A stretch of DNA of 64,000 bases from Telmatospirillum sp. (lineage in GTDB: Bacteria; Pseudomonadota; Alphaproteobacteria; Rhodospirillales; Magnetospirillaceae). The notes beneath the pieces are model-generated. The model worked only from the letters and a program-made list of their open reading frames with translations, did no database searches and was not told where the DNA came from. The stretch spans positions 62,001 through 126,000 of the forward strand of contig WASQ01000018.1 in NCBI GenBank assembly GCA_009712185.1, read 5' to 3'. Below are positions 8,607 through 17,899 of this stretch, piece by piece. Position 1 is the first letter of the stretch. Each line of letters begins with the position of its first letter. Both the position numbers and the translations under genes were made by a program.

Positions 8607-10010
8607 TCATTCGGCGGTAGATGGTGCGCCACCGCCCAATGCCTTATATAGGTTGACGGCATTGCCGATTTCCTCGCGCTTCAAGTCCAATCGGGTCTGG
8701 CGCGCGGCATAAAGCTGGCGCTGGGCGTCCAGCACTTCCAAACGCCCCTCCAGCCCGGCGCGGTACCGCAGGGTGGACAACTCCACCCGCCGCTCAGCCG
8801 AGGCTACGGTCCTGTTCTGGGCCTCGATCTGGCTGCTGTAGGTGGCGCTGCCGGCCAGACCATCGGCAACCTCGCGGAATGCCGTCTGGATGGCGCGTTC
8901 ATATTGGGCGATGGCATCGGATTTGCGGACTTCCGCCAGCCGCAGCTCTGCCTGTAGCTGTCCGCCCATGAACAGTGGTTGGATGATTTGAGGCGTGAAG
9001 CTCCACACCCGCTGATCGCCATCGAACAGGTTGCCCAGGGCCGGGCTGGCGTATCCCAGCGAGGTCGTCAACGACAGCCGTGGAAAGAAAGCGGCTCGGG
9101 CCGCGCCGATATTGGCGTTGGCGGCCACCAGATTTTGTTCCGACTGGCGAATGTCGGGCCGGCGGGTCAGCAGGTCCGATGGCAATCCGGCGGGCAGGCG
9201 GGTCCGTACCGCACGCTCGTCCAGCGGCCATGGCTGTGGCAGGTCATCGGGTAAAGCCGTCCCCACCAGCAGGGTCAAGGCATTGGTGGCCCGTGCCAGC
9301 GTCCGGGCGCGCCCTTCCAGATCGGTTGCGGCGGTGGCGACCTGACCTTCCGCTTGGGCGACGTCCAGCGCGCTGTTCTGGTCGGCGGCCTTCAGGCGGC
9401 GCGCCAGGTCCAGGGATTGCCGCCAATCCGCCAGCGTGCGATGGGCCAAGTCCAGTTGTTCCTGGGCCAGACGTTCGGCGAAATAACTGTCGGCCACCGT
9501 GCCGATCAGTGCGATCTGGGTCGACCGGCGCCCTTCCTCGCTTGCCAGATAGTGGGCGAAAGCCGCTTCCGACAGTGATCGGACCCGGCCGAACAGATCG
9601 ATTTCGAAAGCGCTGACGCCGATGTCCAGGGTGTGCTGGGTCTGGAGGCGTCCGATGGTGGGAGTATCGGCCTGCCTGTCGGCGGCGATCCGCTGTCGGG
9701 TGACGACGCCGGTGGCGCTGATCGACGGTAATCGGGCGGCCCGCTGGATGTTGTATTGCGCCTGTACCGCTTCGACGTTCAGGGTTGCCAGCCGCAGGTC
9801 GCGGTTGTTGCGTAACGCCAGCTCGATCAGCCGCTGCAGGCGGGGATCGCCGAACATGGTGCGCCAGTCCGGATCAGCGGCCGGTTCACCATCGGCGATG
9901 GTCGTCCGGGAGGAGTAGGCATTCGGCACCGGCAGATCCGGCTTGACCAGATCCGACGCCAGGGAACAGGCCGACAACGCCAATGACAGTGCAATGATGG
10001 TCAAACGCAT
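8607..10010 (-). CDS. Outer membrane factor of RND efflux system (NodT/OprM family lipoprotein)
   Basis: 467-residue TolC-like exit duct. A lipoprotein signal ends in LSAC (about residue 15), and two outer-membrane efflux repeats follow; the NRDLRLATLNVEAVQAQYNIQRAARLPSI segment near residue 75 and LLTRRPDIRQSEQNLVAANANIGAARAAFFP near residue 290 are characteristic of OprM/NodT. It is 4 nt downstream of the pump gene. It would form a trimer spanning outer membrane and periplasm and dock with the adaptor encoded at 13171. Confidence 0.95.
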   Translation of the reverse strand: MRLTIIALSLALSACSLASDLVKPDLPVPNAYSSRTTIADGEPAADPDWRTMFGDPRLQRLIELALRNNRDLRLATLNVEAVQAQYNIQRAARLPSISATGVVTRQRIAADRQADTPTIGRLQTQHTLDIGVSAFEIDLFGRVRSLSEAAFAHYLASEEGRRSTQIALIGTVADSYFAERLAQEQLDLAHRTLADWRQSLDLARRLKAADQNSALDVAQAEGQVATAATDLEGRARTLARATNALTLLVGTALPDDLPQPWPLDERAVRTRLPAGLPSDLLTRRPDIRQSEQNLVAANANIGAARAAFFPRLSLTTSLGYASPALGNLFDGDQRVWSFTPQIIQPLFMGGQLQAELRLAEVRKSDAIAQYERAIQTAFREVADGLAGSATYSSQIEAQNRTVASAERRVELSTLRYRAGLEGRLEVLDAQRQLYAARQTRLDLKREEIGNAVNLYKALGGGAPSTAE

Positions 10011-10014
10011 GGCA

Positions 10015-13000
10015 TCAATCCCGATGCGGCAGGGCGGCGCGGCGGCCAGGGCGCAGCCAGCCGCGTAACTTTTCCTGGCCGCCGATGACGAAGACGAAGA
10101 AGGCGGGGACGAAGAACACCGCCAGCACGGTGGCGCACAACATGCCGCCGAACACGCCGGTGCCGATGGCGTTCTGGGTCTCGGCGCTGGCCCCCCGCGC
10201 GAGCATCAGCGGCACCACGCCTAGGCCAAAGGCCAGCGAGGTCATCAGGATGGGGCGCAACCGCAGTCGCGCCGCCGTAACTGCGGATTCCAGCAATCCC
10301 TTGCCCTCGGCATGCAATTGCCGGGCGAATTCGACGATCAGGATGGCGTTCTTGGCCGACAGGCCGATGACCGTGATCATGCCGACCTTGAAAAAAACGT
10401 CGTTGGGCATGCCGCGCAACATCACCGCCGCCACCGCGCCCAGCAGCCCCAGCGGCACCACCAGCAGCACCGACAACGGGATCGACCAGCTTTCGTAAAG
10501 CGCCGCCAGCACCAGGAAGACCACCAGCATGGACAACGCCATCAACAGCGGCGCCTGCGCTGCCGATTGACGTTCCTGTAATGATTGACCGGTCCATTCC
10601 ACGGCGAAACCGGAGGGCAACCGGGCGGCCAACCGTTCCATCTCGACCATTGCCTGGCCGCTGGACACCCCGGGCGCCGGGCTGCCGGAAATGCGCGCCG
10701 AGGGGAACCCCTGATAGCGTGCGAATTGCAACGGCGTGTCCTCCCAAACCGGCGTCACCACTTCGGACAACGGCACCATGCCGCCATTGGAATTACGCAG
10801 GTACAGCTTCAGCACGTCATCCACCTGCATGCGGGCGGGGGCGTCGGCCTGGATGACCACCTGCTGCATGCGCCCGGCATTGGGGAAGTCGTTGACATAT
10901 AGCGAGCCCAGGGCCGCCGTCAGGGTGTCGCTGATAGTGGCGAACGGTACCCCCAGGGCCTCAGCTTTCTGTCGGTCGATGTTCAGGCGGACGCCGACGC
11001 CATCGGGCAGACCGTCGGAATAGACGCCGAAGACGACTTTGCTTTGTCCTGCCAGTTCCAGCAGTTTCGACTCGGCGGCTCTCAAGGCCGCCTGACCATG
11101 ACCGGCGCGGTCCTGAAGACGCAGGCTGAAACCGGACGAGGTTCCCATTTCCTCGATGGCCGGCGGCAGCAGACTCATCACCGTGCCTTCGGTGGCGTCG
11201 GCCATGGCCTGCTGGGTGCGCCGGGCCTCGTCGGCAGCGGTGGCGCCGTTGCGCCGGTCCCAGTCCTTGAGCATGGTGAAGGCCAGCGCGGTATTGGCGC
11301 CCGAGCCGGAAAAGCCGAAGCCCAGGATCGACAGACTCGAGTCCACCGCCGGCCGCGCGGCGGTATGCGCCTCGAACTTGCGCACCAGATCCAGTGTGCG
11401 TTCCTGGGTGGCGTCAGACGGCAACTGGAACGAGGTCATGAAATAGCCCTGGTCTTCCTCAGGCAGGAAGGCCGAGGGCAGGATCGAGAACGCCAAGACC
11501 AGCAGTGCGACAATGGCGGCGAAAGCAGCCATCATGCGACCGCTGCGGCGCACCAGGGCGGCGACCCGGGCTTCGTAGGACCGGGTGACATGGTCGAAGC
11601 GGCGGTTGAACCAGCCGAAAAAGCCGCCCTTGGCGTGATGGCCGGGGGTGACGGGTTTCAGCAGGGTGGCGCACAGGGCCGGAGTCAGGCTGAGGGCCAG
11701 GAAGGCCGAAAAAAGGATGGATACCGCCATGGACAGAGTGAACTGCCGGTAGATCACTCCGACCGAGCCCCCGGCCAGTGCCATGGGGATGAATACCGCC
11801 GTCAATACCAGGGTGATGCCGATCACCGCGCCGGTGATTTCCTTCATCGCCTTGACCGTCGCATCCCTGGGCGACAATCCTTCGGTCGCCATCAGGCGTT
11901 CGACGTTCTCCACCACCACGATGGCGTCATCGACGATGATGCCGATGGCCAGGACCATGCCGAACATGGTCAGCACGTTGATGGAGAAACCGGCCGCCAG
12001 CATGATCGTGAACGTTCCCAGCAAGGCGATCGGGGCGACGATGGCCGGGATCAGGGTGTAGCGGATGTTTTGCAGGAACAGCAGCATGACCAGGAACACC
12101 AGCACCATGGCCTCAACCAGGGTGTGAATGACCTTCTCGATGGAAATCTTGACGAAGGGCGCGGTGTTGAACGGCGTCGCATAGGTCATGCCTGTCGGCA
12201 TGATACGGCTGAGTTCGGCCAGCCGCGTCTTTACGCTTTCGGCCGTGCGCACCGCGTTGGCGCCTGGGGCCAATTGCACGGCGGCGGCGCTGGAGACGTG
12301 ACCGTTTTCGCGGTTCGCGAAACTGTAGGTCTGCGCCCCCAGTTCTACCCGCGCCACGTTGCCCAACGTCACCTTGGAGCCATCGGCATTGGCGCGCAGC
12401 ACGATTGCGGCGAATTCCTCGGGCGTCTGCAATTGGCCCTGTACCGCCAAAGGAACGCTCACCCGCTGTCCCGGAACGGTCGGCGCGTCGCCAACCCGGC
12501 CGGGCGCGATTTGGACGTTCTGCTGCGTGATGGCCGCCGACAGATCGCCCATGGTCAAGCCGAAGGCGATCAGCCGGGAGGGGTCCACCCAGACGCGCAA
12601 CGCCTTCTCGGCGCCGAACAACTGGACCCGACCGACGCCGTCAATGCGGCGCAACTCCTCGATGATGTTGCGGGCCAGATAATCGCTCAGTGCAGTTTCG
12701 TCGAAGCGGCCGTCTTCGGATTTCAGACTGACCAGCATCAGAAAACCCGAGGCGGCGGATTCCACGGTCAGCCCATTCTGCCGCACCGCTTGCGGTAACC
12801 GCGGTTCAATGGCTTTCAGGCGGTTCTGTACGTCCACCTGCGCCATCTCGGGATCCGTTCCCGGTTTGAAGGTGACGGTGACCTGGGCCGTGCCCGAGGT
12901 GTCGGCCATGGATTCGAAATACAGAAGGTTCTTGACTCCCGATAATTCACGTTCGATCAGCCCCAGCACCGCATCGTTCATGGTCTGGGGCGTGGAGCCG

Positions 13001-13149
13001 GGATAGCTGGCATAGATGCTGACCGTCGGCGGCGCCACCGAGGGATAGCGGGCGATGGGCAGTTGCGGCAGGGCGATCAGGCCGAGCAGAATGATGAACA
13101 GGGCGACGACCCAGGCGAAGACCGGGCGATGAATGAAAAAGAATGGCAT
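10015..13149 (-). CDS. RND multidrug efflux pump, inner-membrane permease (HAE-1, AcrB/MexB/AdeB type)
   Basis: 1044 residues, the standard length for hydrophobe/amphiphile efflux pumps. It begins MPFFFIHRPVFAWVVALFIILLG and has two large periplasmic loops among 12 expected helices. Helix 4 carries the paired aspartates used for proton relay (AIGIIVDDAIVVVENVER). The second half has GLSAKNAILIVEFA. It would exchange protons for drugs, solvents or bile-like amphiphiles and work with the adaptor upstream and outer-membrane factor downstream. The substrate cannot be read from sequence. Confidence 0.96.
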   Translation of the reverse strand: MPFFFIHRPVFAWVVALFIILLGLIALPQLPIARYPSVAPPTVSIYASYPGSTPQTMNDAVLGLIERELSGVKNLLYFESMADTSGTAQVTVTFKPGTDPEMAQVDVQNRLKAIEPRLPQAVRQNGLTVESAASGFLMLVSLKSEDGRFDETALSDYLARNIIEELRRIDGVGRVQLFGAEKALRVWVDPSRLIAFGLTMGDLSAAITQQNVQIAPGRVGDAPTVPGQRVSVPLAVQGQLQTPEEFAAIVLRANADGSKVTLGNVARVELGAQTYSFANRENGHVSSAAAVQLAPGANAVRTAESVKTRLAELSRIMPTGMTYATPFNTAPFVKISIEKVIHTLVEAMVLVFLVMLLFLQNIRYTLIPAIVAPIALLGTFTIMLAAGFSINVLTMFGMVLAIGIIVDDAIVVVENVERLMATEGLSPRDATVKAMKEITGAVIGITLVLTAVFIPMALAGGSVGVIYRQFTLSMAVSILFSAFLALSLTPALCATLLKPVTPGHHAKGGFFGWFNRRFDHVTRSYEARVAALVRRSGRMMAAFAAIVALLVLAFSILPSAFLPEEDQGYFMTSFQLPSDATQERTLDLVRKFEAHTAARPAVDSSLSILGFGFSGSGANTALAFTMLKDWDRRNGATAADEARRTQQAMADATEGTVMSLLPPAIEEMGTSSGFSLRLQDRAGHGQAALRAAESKLLELAGQSKVVFGVYSDGLPDGVGVRLNIDRQKAEALGVPFATISDTLTAALGSLYVNDFPNAGRMQQVVIQADAPARMQVDDVLKLYLRNSNGGMVPLSEVVTPVWEDTPLQFARYQGFPSARISGSPAPGVSSGQAMVEMERLAARLPSGFAVEWTGQSLQERQSAAQAPLLMALSMLVVFLVLAALYESWSIPLSVLLVVPLGLLGAVAAVMLRGMPNDVFFKVGMITVIGLSAKNAILIVEFARQLHAEGKGLLESAVTAARLRLRPILMTSLAFGLGVVPLMLARGASAETQNAIGTGVFGGMLCATVLAVFFVPAFFVFVIGGQEKLRGWLRPGRRAALPHRD

Positions 13150-13170
13150 GCTGGCGGTGCTCCCGGCGTC

Positions 13171-14316
13171 TCAGCGTGTGGCCGTGTCGGCTGGTTTCCA
13201 GTCGTGCGGCGCCACGATGGCGCCCTCGCTTAACCGTTCCGCCCCCCCGACCACGACCCGTTGCCCGGCCTCCAGACCCGCGCGGATGCGGTAGCGGCGC
13301 TCGATCAGTTCGCCCAGGTCCACCGGTTGGGCGCGCACCACGTCACCGTCGCCGACCACCCACACCAGCGGTTTGCCGCCAACACGGACGACCGCCTGTT
13401 GCGGCACCATCAGGGAACCGGCGTAACTGGCGCGATGCACTCGGGCTCGCACGAACATGCCGGGCAGCAGGGCGCGCTGGGCGTTGTCCACCAACACCCG
13501 CAACAAGACGTCGCCGGTACCGGCATCGACGGTGATGCCGGAAAACAGGATGCGGCCTTCGGCATCGTAGGGCGTGCCATCGCTGCGCAACACCGTTACC
13601 GGCAGACCGGAGTGGCGGTCCGCCTGCCGTAACGCCAGTGCCTGACGCAACGCTTCGAGCGAGGTCGCGGGCTGGCGCACGTCCACATAGACTTGGTCCA
13701 CCTGCTGGATGCGGGCCATCGGGCCGGCGTCGGTGGGCGACACCAACGCCCCCTCGGTGACCAGGGCCTGGTCGATGCGGCCGGAAATGGGGGCATCCAC
13801 CGTGGCGAATTTCAGGTCCAACTGGCGCCGCGCTAAGGTCGCGCGGGCTTGGGCGACGTCCGCCGCCGCCTGATCGCGCTGTGTCACCGCGTCGTCATAG
13901 GTCTGGCGGCTGATGGCTTCGGCCTGCATCAACGGTTCCAGGCGCCGTGTCTGAACCTGCGCGCGGGCCAAAGCGGCTCCGGCACGCTGCAACGCGGCGG
14001 CCGCCATCTCGGCGTCGGCCTTGAACGGAGCGGGGTTGATCTGGAACAGCGGGTCGCCGGCCCTGATCTCTGTCCCCTGCTCGAACAGGCGCTGCTGGAC
14101 GATGCCGCTGACCTGGGGGCGAATTTCCGCCACGCGCACGGCGGCGACCCGTCCCGGCAGGTCCTCGGTCAGTTCCACCCGAGCCGGAACCAGCGTCATG
14201 ACCGCCACCGGCGCGGGCGGCGGCGGCGATTGTGGCGGGCCGTCGTCGCAGCCGGTCAGTGCGATCACCACCGCGGCAAGCAGCGCGCTGCCGCGGAAAA
14301 GACGTCCGGTCCTCAT
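13171..14316 (-). CDS. RND efflux periplasmic adaptor (membrane fusion protein, AcrA/MexA type)
   Basis: 381-residue lipoprotein adaptor with a signal ending in the lipobox LTGC (about residues 20-23), a proline-rich linker, a split lipoyl domain (GRVAAVRVAEIRPQVSGIV and ATVDAPISGRID), an alpha-hairpin (about 95-165) and beta-barrel and membrane-proximal domains. First gene of the leftward efflux operon, 21 nt before the pump gene, and divergent from the two-component genes at 14439. Confidence 0.95.
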   Translation of the reverse strand: MRTGRLFRGSALLAAVVIALTGCDDGPPQSPPPPAPVAVMTLVPARVELTEDLPGRVAAVRVAEIRPQVSGIVQQRLFEQGTEIRAGDPLFQINPAPFKADAEMAAAALQRAGAALARAQVQTRRLEPLMQAEAISRQTYDDAVTQRDQAAADVAQARATLARRQLDLKFATVDAPISGRIDQALVTEGALVSPTDAGPMARIQQVDQVYVDVRQPATSLEALRQALALRQADRHSGLPVTVLRSDGTPYDAEGRILFSGITVDAGTGDVLLRVLVDNAQRALLPGMFVRARVHRASYAGSLMVPQQAVVRVGGKPLVWVVGDGDVVRAQPVDLGELIERRYRIRAGLEAGQRVVVGGAERLSEGAIVAPHDWKPADTATR

Positions 14317-14438
14317 GCATCGACCTTTCTAGGGAAAAGAGCGCAGAAACAGGGCGCACCTTAGACCGGCATAATGGCGTTTCCGTCGAGCCTTTATGGA
14401 GATACAGTGGAGGTGGAACTTAATTACGCGGACCTGTC
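14317..14438. promoter_or_regulatory. Divergent promoter region between efflux operon and its two-component system
   Basis: 122 bp separating the starts of the adaptor and the response regulator, so it must hold both promoters and probably the response-regulator site. A short direct repeat GTGGAGGTGGA is visible at about 14408. In Acinetobacter AdeR acts in the equivalent adeR-adeA gap, so control from here is expected by analogy; the exact site is not resolved. Confidence 0.5.
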
Positions 14439-15158
14439 ATGCCTTCTCCGATCGCCGAGCCGCAGCCCCTGGTGTTGATCGCAGAGGATGAGCCAGAGAT
14501 CGCCGATATCCTGTCGGCCTATTTGCAACGAAATGGCCTGCGCAGCGTGCACGCCGCCGATGGCCGCCGGGCGCTGGACCTGCATCTGTCGCTGAAGCCG
14601 GACCTGATCGTGCTGGATGTGCAGATGCCACAGATGGACGGCTGGCAGGTGCTGGCTGAAGTGCGCCATCGCGGAGGCACGCCTGTGATCATGCTGACCG
14701 CTTTGGATCAGGACATCGACAAACTGCTGGGATTACGGATCGGTGCCGACGATTACGTGGTCAAGCCGTTCAACCCGGCGGAAGTGGTCGCCCGTATTCA
14801 GGCGGTGCTGCGCCGTGCCCGTCCCGGCGGCGGCCAGCCAGCCCGGCGTTTCATTCGGCTTGGACGGTTGCAGGCGGACCTGGAAAGCCACGAGATTGCC
14901 GTGCAGGACGATGGCGGTTCTCTGCCTCTCGCGCTGACTCTGACCGAGTTCAAGCTTTTAGTTCATCTGATGCGGGCGCCACGCCGGGTGTTCGGGCGCG
15001 AGGAATTGCTGGTCGCCTGCCTGCCGGAGGGAGAGGCGCTGGAACGCACCGTGGACAGCCACGTCAGCAAACTGCGCAAGAAACTGGAAAGCGCGGGTCT
15101 CGAGGGGATTCCGGTCAGCGTGCGCGGCGTCGGATACCGGTTGGGAGACGTGTCTTGA
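14439..15158 (+). CDS. OmpR-family response regulator, AdeR/BaeR-like
   Basis: 239 residues with an N-terminal receiver domain (acidic pair in AEDEPEI, phospho-acceptor Asp in LIVLDVQMPQMDGW, Lys in YVVKPFNP) and a C-terminal winged-helix DNA-binding domain ending VSVRGVGYRLG. The stretch TPVIMLTALDQDIDKLLGLRIGADD closely resembles AdeR of Acinetobacter. It probably controls the divergent RND operon. Its stop overlaps the kinase start by 4 nt. I keep the symbol empty because orthology to AdeR is not proven. Confidence 0.93.
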   Translation: MPSPIAEPQPLVLIAEDEPEIADILSAYLQRNGLRSVHAADGRRALDLHLSLKPDLIVLDVQMPQMDGWQVLAEVRHRGGTPVIMLTALDQDIDKLLGLRIGADDYVVKPFNPAEVVARIQAVLRRARPGGGQPARRFIRLGRLQADLESHEIAVQDDGGSLPLALTLTEFKLLVHLMRAPRRVFGREELLVACLPEGEALERTVDSHVSKLRKKLESAGLEGIPVSVRGVGYRLGDVS

Positions 15159-16213
15159 AGGCGGTTGGTGGTCTCAGCCGCCGGATTATCCGATCGATGG
15201 TTGCCCTGGCCCTGGTCACCACCTTGCTGGCGTTGCTGGGATCCTATGCCTTCTATACCGTGTGGTTCCTGCTGGCCCCGAATAGCTTCCCCGGCCCCGA
15301 CAGTCCCGGCAATTGGTTGCCGACGCCGCTGGAATGGGGATGGATGGCCCTGACCGTCGTCGTAGCGCTGGGGGCTGCCATCTTGTTTGCGCTGAAGCTG
15401 TCGAAACCGATCGTCACGCCCCTCAACGCGGTAGCAGAAAGCCTGCGCCAGGTGGCGCAAGGCAATTTGTCGGTTCGCGCCGGGTTTGACGCGCAGTCGC
15501 GGGGAGAAGCTGCACAGTTAGTACATGATTTCAATGCTATGGCCGAACGGCTGGAACGCATGGAAAATGAACGCCGGTTCTGGAACGCGGCCATCGCCCA
15601 TGAATTGCGCACCCCGGTAACGGTGCTGCGCGGCCGTCTGCAAGGACTGACCGAGGGGGTGTTCGAACCGGCCCCGGCGCTGTTCCGTTCATTGCTGACT
15701 CAGGTCGAGGGGCTGGGCCGGTTGATCGAGGATCTCCGCCTGCTCGGACTGGCTGAAAACGGACGGCTGGAATTGCGCCAGGAACTGACGGAGCTGGAGG
15801 CGGAGGTGACGGCCGTGGTGCGGGCCATCAAACCAAGCCTTCAGGAAGCGGGTTTCGCCGTGTCCTGCCAAGTGGACGCGCAACCGGTGCTATGCGATCC
15901 TGTCCGGATGCGCCAGGCATTGCTCGCACTGCTGGAAAATGCCTTGCGCCATGCCGTTCCCGGGCCGTTGCGTGTTGAGGTTCGGACCAGTCCGGGAAGG
16001 TGCCATCTGTTGGTGGAGGATTGCGGACCCGGTGTGCCCGAATCCCTGGCGACCCATATTTTCGGAGCGTTTCAACGTGGGGAAACCCACGGCCAAGGCA
16101 GTGGACTGGGTTTGGCGGTGGTTCAGGCCATTGCCCGCGCCCATGGCGGCGACGTGATCTGCCGCCCGTCGACGCTAGGCGGCACCGCGTTCGACCTCCA
16201 CTGGTCAGTCTAA
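15155..16213 (+). CDS. Sensor histidine kinase, AdeS/BaeS-like
   Basis: 352 residues: an N-terminal helix (about 14-35), a short periplasmic loop, a second helix (about 63-83), a HAMP linker, a dimerisation domain with the phospho-accepting His in AIAHELRTPVTVLRGRLQGL and an ATPase domain (N box LLENALRHA, G boxes EDCGPGVP and GQGSGLGLA). It would phosphorylate the regulator encoded just before it. The periplasmic loop is only ~30 residues, as in kinases sensing membrane or envelope signals. The R1b repeat begins within its stop codon. Confidence 0.94.
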   Translation: MKAVGGLSRRIIRSMVALALVTTLLALLGSYAFYTVWFLLAPNSFPGPDSPGNWLPTPLEWGWMALTVVVALGAAILFALKLSKPIVTPLNAVAESLRQVAQGNLSVRAGFDAQSRGEAAQLVHDFNAMAERLERMENERRFWNAAIAHELRTPVTVLRGRLQGLTEGVFEPAPALFRSLLTQVEGLGRLIEDLRLLGLAENGRLELRQELTELEAEVTAVVRAIKPSLQEAGFAVSCQVDAQPVLCDPVRMRQALLALLENALRHAVPGPLRVEVRTSPGRCHLLVEDCGPGVPESLATHIFGAFQRGETHGQGSGLGLAVVQAIARAHGGDVICRPSTLGGTAFDLHWSV

Positions 16214-16380
16214 TGCCAGCCTGTGCTGGTCGGAACCGATCAACACAGCCCTCAGTCGGCCCTGAGCTAAGTTATTCCGAAACCCTTGGACCCTCGCTTG
16301 CTGTCCACTCGCGGGCCCGGGGTGGGCCACCCAACCGGTGATGAGCGATCCTCAGCGCCGGTTGGTGTAATACTGGCATT
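16212..16380. repeat. Dispersed repeat R1, copy b
   Basis: About 169 bp similar to 7859-8008, same orientation. The ends form a perfect 8-bp inverted repeat, AATGCCAG (16212-16219) and CTGGCATT (16373-16380). It starts inside the stop codon of the sensor kinase gene and its right end runs directly into repeat R2a. With R1a it brackets the whole efflux and two-component module. Confidence 0.75.
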
Positions 16381-16470
16381 GACACAGACAAAAGCGTCAC
16401 GACCCAGATCAATTCACCTAAGCCCGAGCGGAATTCGAGTATTGAAAAAGCGGGGCTTTTCGCTCGCGCA
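16377..16470 (+). repeat. Dispersed repeat R2, copy a
   Basis: About 94 bp. It begins CATTGACACAGACAAAA and ends in a small hairpin, AAAAGC and GCTTTT around GGG. Homologous to 63158-63250 (same strand) and 61521-61608 (opposite strand). It lies between the convergent sensor kinase and nucleotidyltransferase genes, so the hairpin may also serve as a terminator. Confidence 0.7.
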
Positions 16471-17088
16471 CTACCGATCGTCCGCCGTCGCGGACTGTGG
16501 GACGTGTCTCAGTCGCGGCCATCTGGAGGTCCAGTTCTTCCGTCTTTGACGGTCGTCGAAAATGGCCGTCTTACAGGCAAAGGATGGAGTTGGGCGCACC
16601 ACCATGTCGAGCAGATCCTCGACACCGCAGGGTGCCAGGACGACGACCGTTTCTCCACGCAACTGCGCGGCCACCGCCGTCGCGGTTTCCGGCCAATGCG
16701 CGATCGCGTCGGAAAGGCTGGCGTAGGGCTGGTCTCCGTTGTCCCGATGCATGCGGGCCTGGTTTCTGACGTCCCACAAGAGACCCGGAGCGACGGTGCG
16801 AAGCCATGTTTCGGCAATCTCATCGCGGGTGCCGTCGTCGTCGGCATCGAAATAGACGACATCGATGTCTGTGCGCGTCGCCTCGCAGGGAATGCCATGA
16901 AGCGCGTCCCAAACGGCGTTGCGGATGAACCCCGCCCCAACCCAACAGTCCGGCAGGTTCGCCTCCGCGACCCGTCGCAGGACGGACATCATGCGCGGCT
17001 GGAGAGAGATGAAACGGGCGATGTCGGCGGCTGAGTTCAAACGTCTTTCCCCGCAAGGTATTTCCCGTTTTATTACCACACCTCGCAA
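16471..17088 (-). CDS. Nucleotidyltransferase-like protein (COG3575 type)
   Basis: 205 residues. The conserved N-terminal part reads WVGAGFIRNAVWDALHG, followed by TDIDVVYFD, the acidic pattern of a nucleotidyltransferase fold. The C-terminal part has DLLDMVVRPTP. This matches a widespread, uncharacterised bacterial family of about 190 residues. The start is uncertain: residues before about 20 are poorly conserved in such proteins. No operon partner; substrate unknown. Confidence 0.75.
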   Translation of the reverse strand: MRGVVIKREIPCGERRLNSAADIARFISLQPRMMSVLRRVAEANLPDCWVGAGFIRNAVWDALHGIPCEATRTDIDVVYFDADDDGTRDEIAETWLRTVAPGLLWDVRNQARMHRDNGDQPYASLSDAIAHWPETATAVAAQLRGETVVVLAPCGVEDLLDMVVRPTPSFACKTAIFDDRQRRKNWTSRWPRLRHVPQSATADDR

Positions 17089-17276
17089 CTTGCCCGTTGC
17101 GCTTGTTCCTGTGTGCGGGCATGGGAACCGGCACCGGGGTGCCGCTCTGTCCGGGCCGGACGTCGGCCGGGCGGCGCGGCAGTTTTCTTCAGCACCCCGG
17201 GTCTGCTACTGTGCCCCGGCCGGGATCGGGATGCGGCTGTCATTCCCGGGATCGAAAACGGGGACGGAACGTGGCG

Positions 17277-17858
17277 ATGGCCGCACCGCCAAGAGCGTGG
17301 CAAAGAATGTTGTCGGGACGGCGCCTGGACCTGCTGGATCCGTCACCGCTTGATATCGAGATCGAGGACATCGCCCTGGGGCTGTCCCGCGTCGCCCGCT
17401 GGAACGGCCAGACATCGGGCGACCATGGCTTTTCCGTGGCCCAGCATTCGCTGCTGGTCCTCGATCTGGTGGCCCGGGCCGCCCGGCGTGCCGACCCGCT
17501 TCTTCTCCGGGCGGCGCTTCTCCATGACGCCAGCGAATTCGTCACCGCCGACCTGATCACCCCCTTCAAGGTGGTGATCGGCGACAGCTACAAGGTCTTC
17601 GAAAACCGCGTTCAGGCGGCGGTTCACCTGCGCTTCGGCCTACCGGCGCAACTCTCCGACGACTGGCAGGCCGCCATCAAGCGCGCCGACCGGCGGGCCG
17701 CCTTTCATGAGGCCGTGGCCCTGGCCGGTTTCGCGGAGGAGGAGGCGCGGCGCATCTTCAATGTCCGGCAGGCCCGTCCCACCGGCGTCCTGGTCGCATG
17801 GCCCCCGGAAGAGGCGCGGCAGACCTTCCTTCGCCGTTTCCGCGATCTTTGTCCCTGA
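17277..17858 (+). CDS. HD-domain phosphohydrolase (YfbR-like)
   Basis: 193 residues. The HD metal site is visible: His in GFSVAQHSLLV, then HD in ALLHDASEFV, and a later Asp in AIKRADRRAA. This arrangement is like YfbR 5'-deoxynucleotidase-type HD proteins and related predicted metal-dependent phosphohydrolases, so a nucleotide-monophosphatase role is possible but unproven. The chosen start is the ATG at 17277; the frame is open further upstream without family similarity, and GTG 17271 is an alternative. Stands alone, convergent with cobF. Confidence 0.8.
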   Translation: MAAPPRAWQRMLSGRRLDLLDPSPLDIEIEDIALGLSRVARWNGQTSGDHGFSVAQHSLLVLDLVARAARRADPLLLRAALLHDASEFVTADLITPFKVVIGDSYKVFENRVQAAVHLRFGLPAQLSDDWQAAIKRADRRAAFHEAVALAGFAEEEARRIFNVRQARPTGVLVAWPPEEARQTFLRRFRDLCP

Positions 17859-17899
17859 AAGTCTGCGTTGCCGCCGGGAAAGTCAGGCGTTGCCGCCGG

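Noticed and set aside
11044-12798. Plus-strand open frame opposite the RND pump gene
   Set aside because: His/Gln/Gly-rich antisense translation with no motif; the pump gene on the minus strand is full length.
16286-16549. Similar small peptides (LTQTK...HLS.SG) encoded near 16400 and 63170
   Set aside because: The similarity is explained by the R2 repeat; the third copy breaks the frame, lengths differ and no start or ribosome site is shared.
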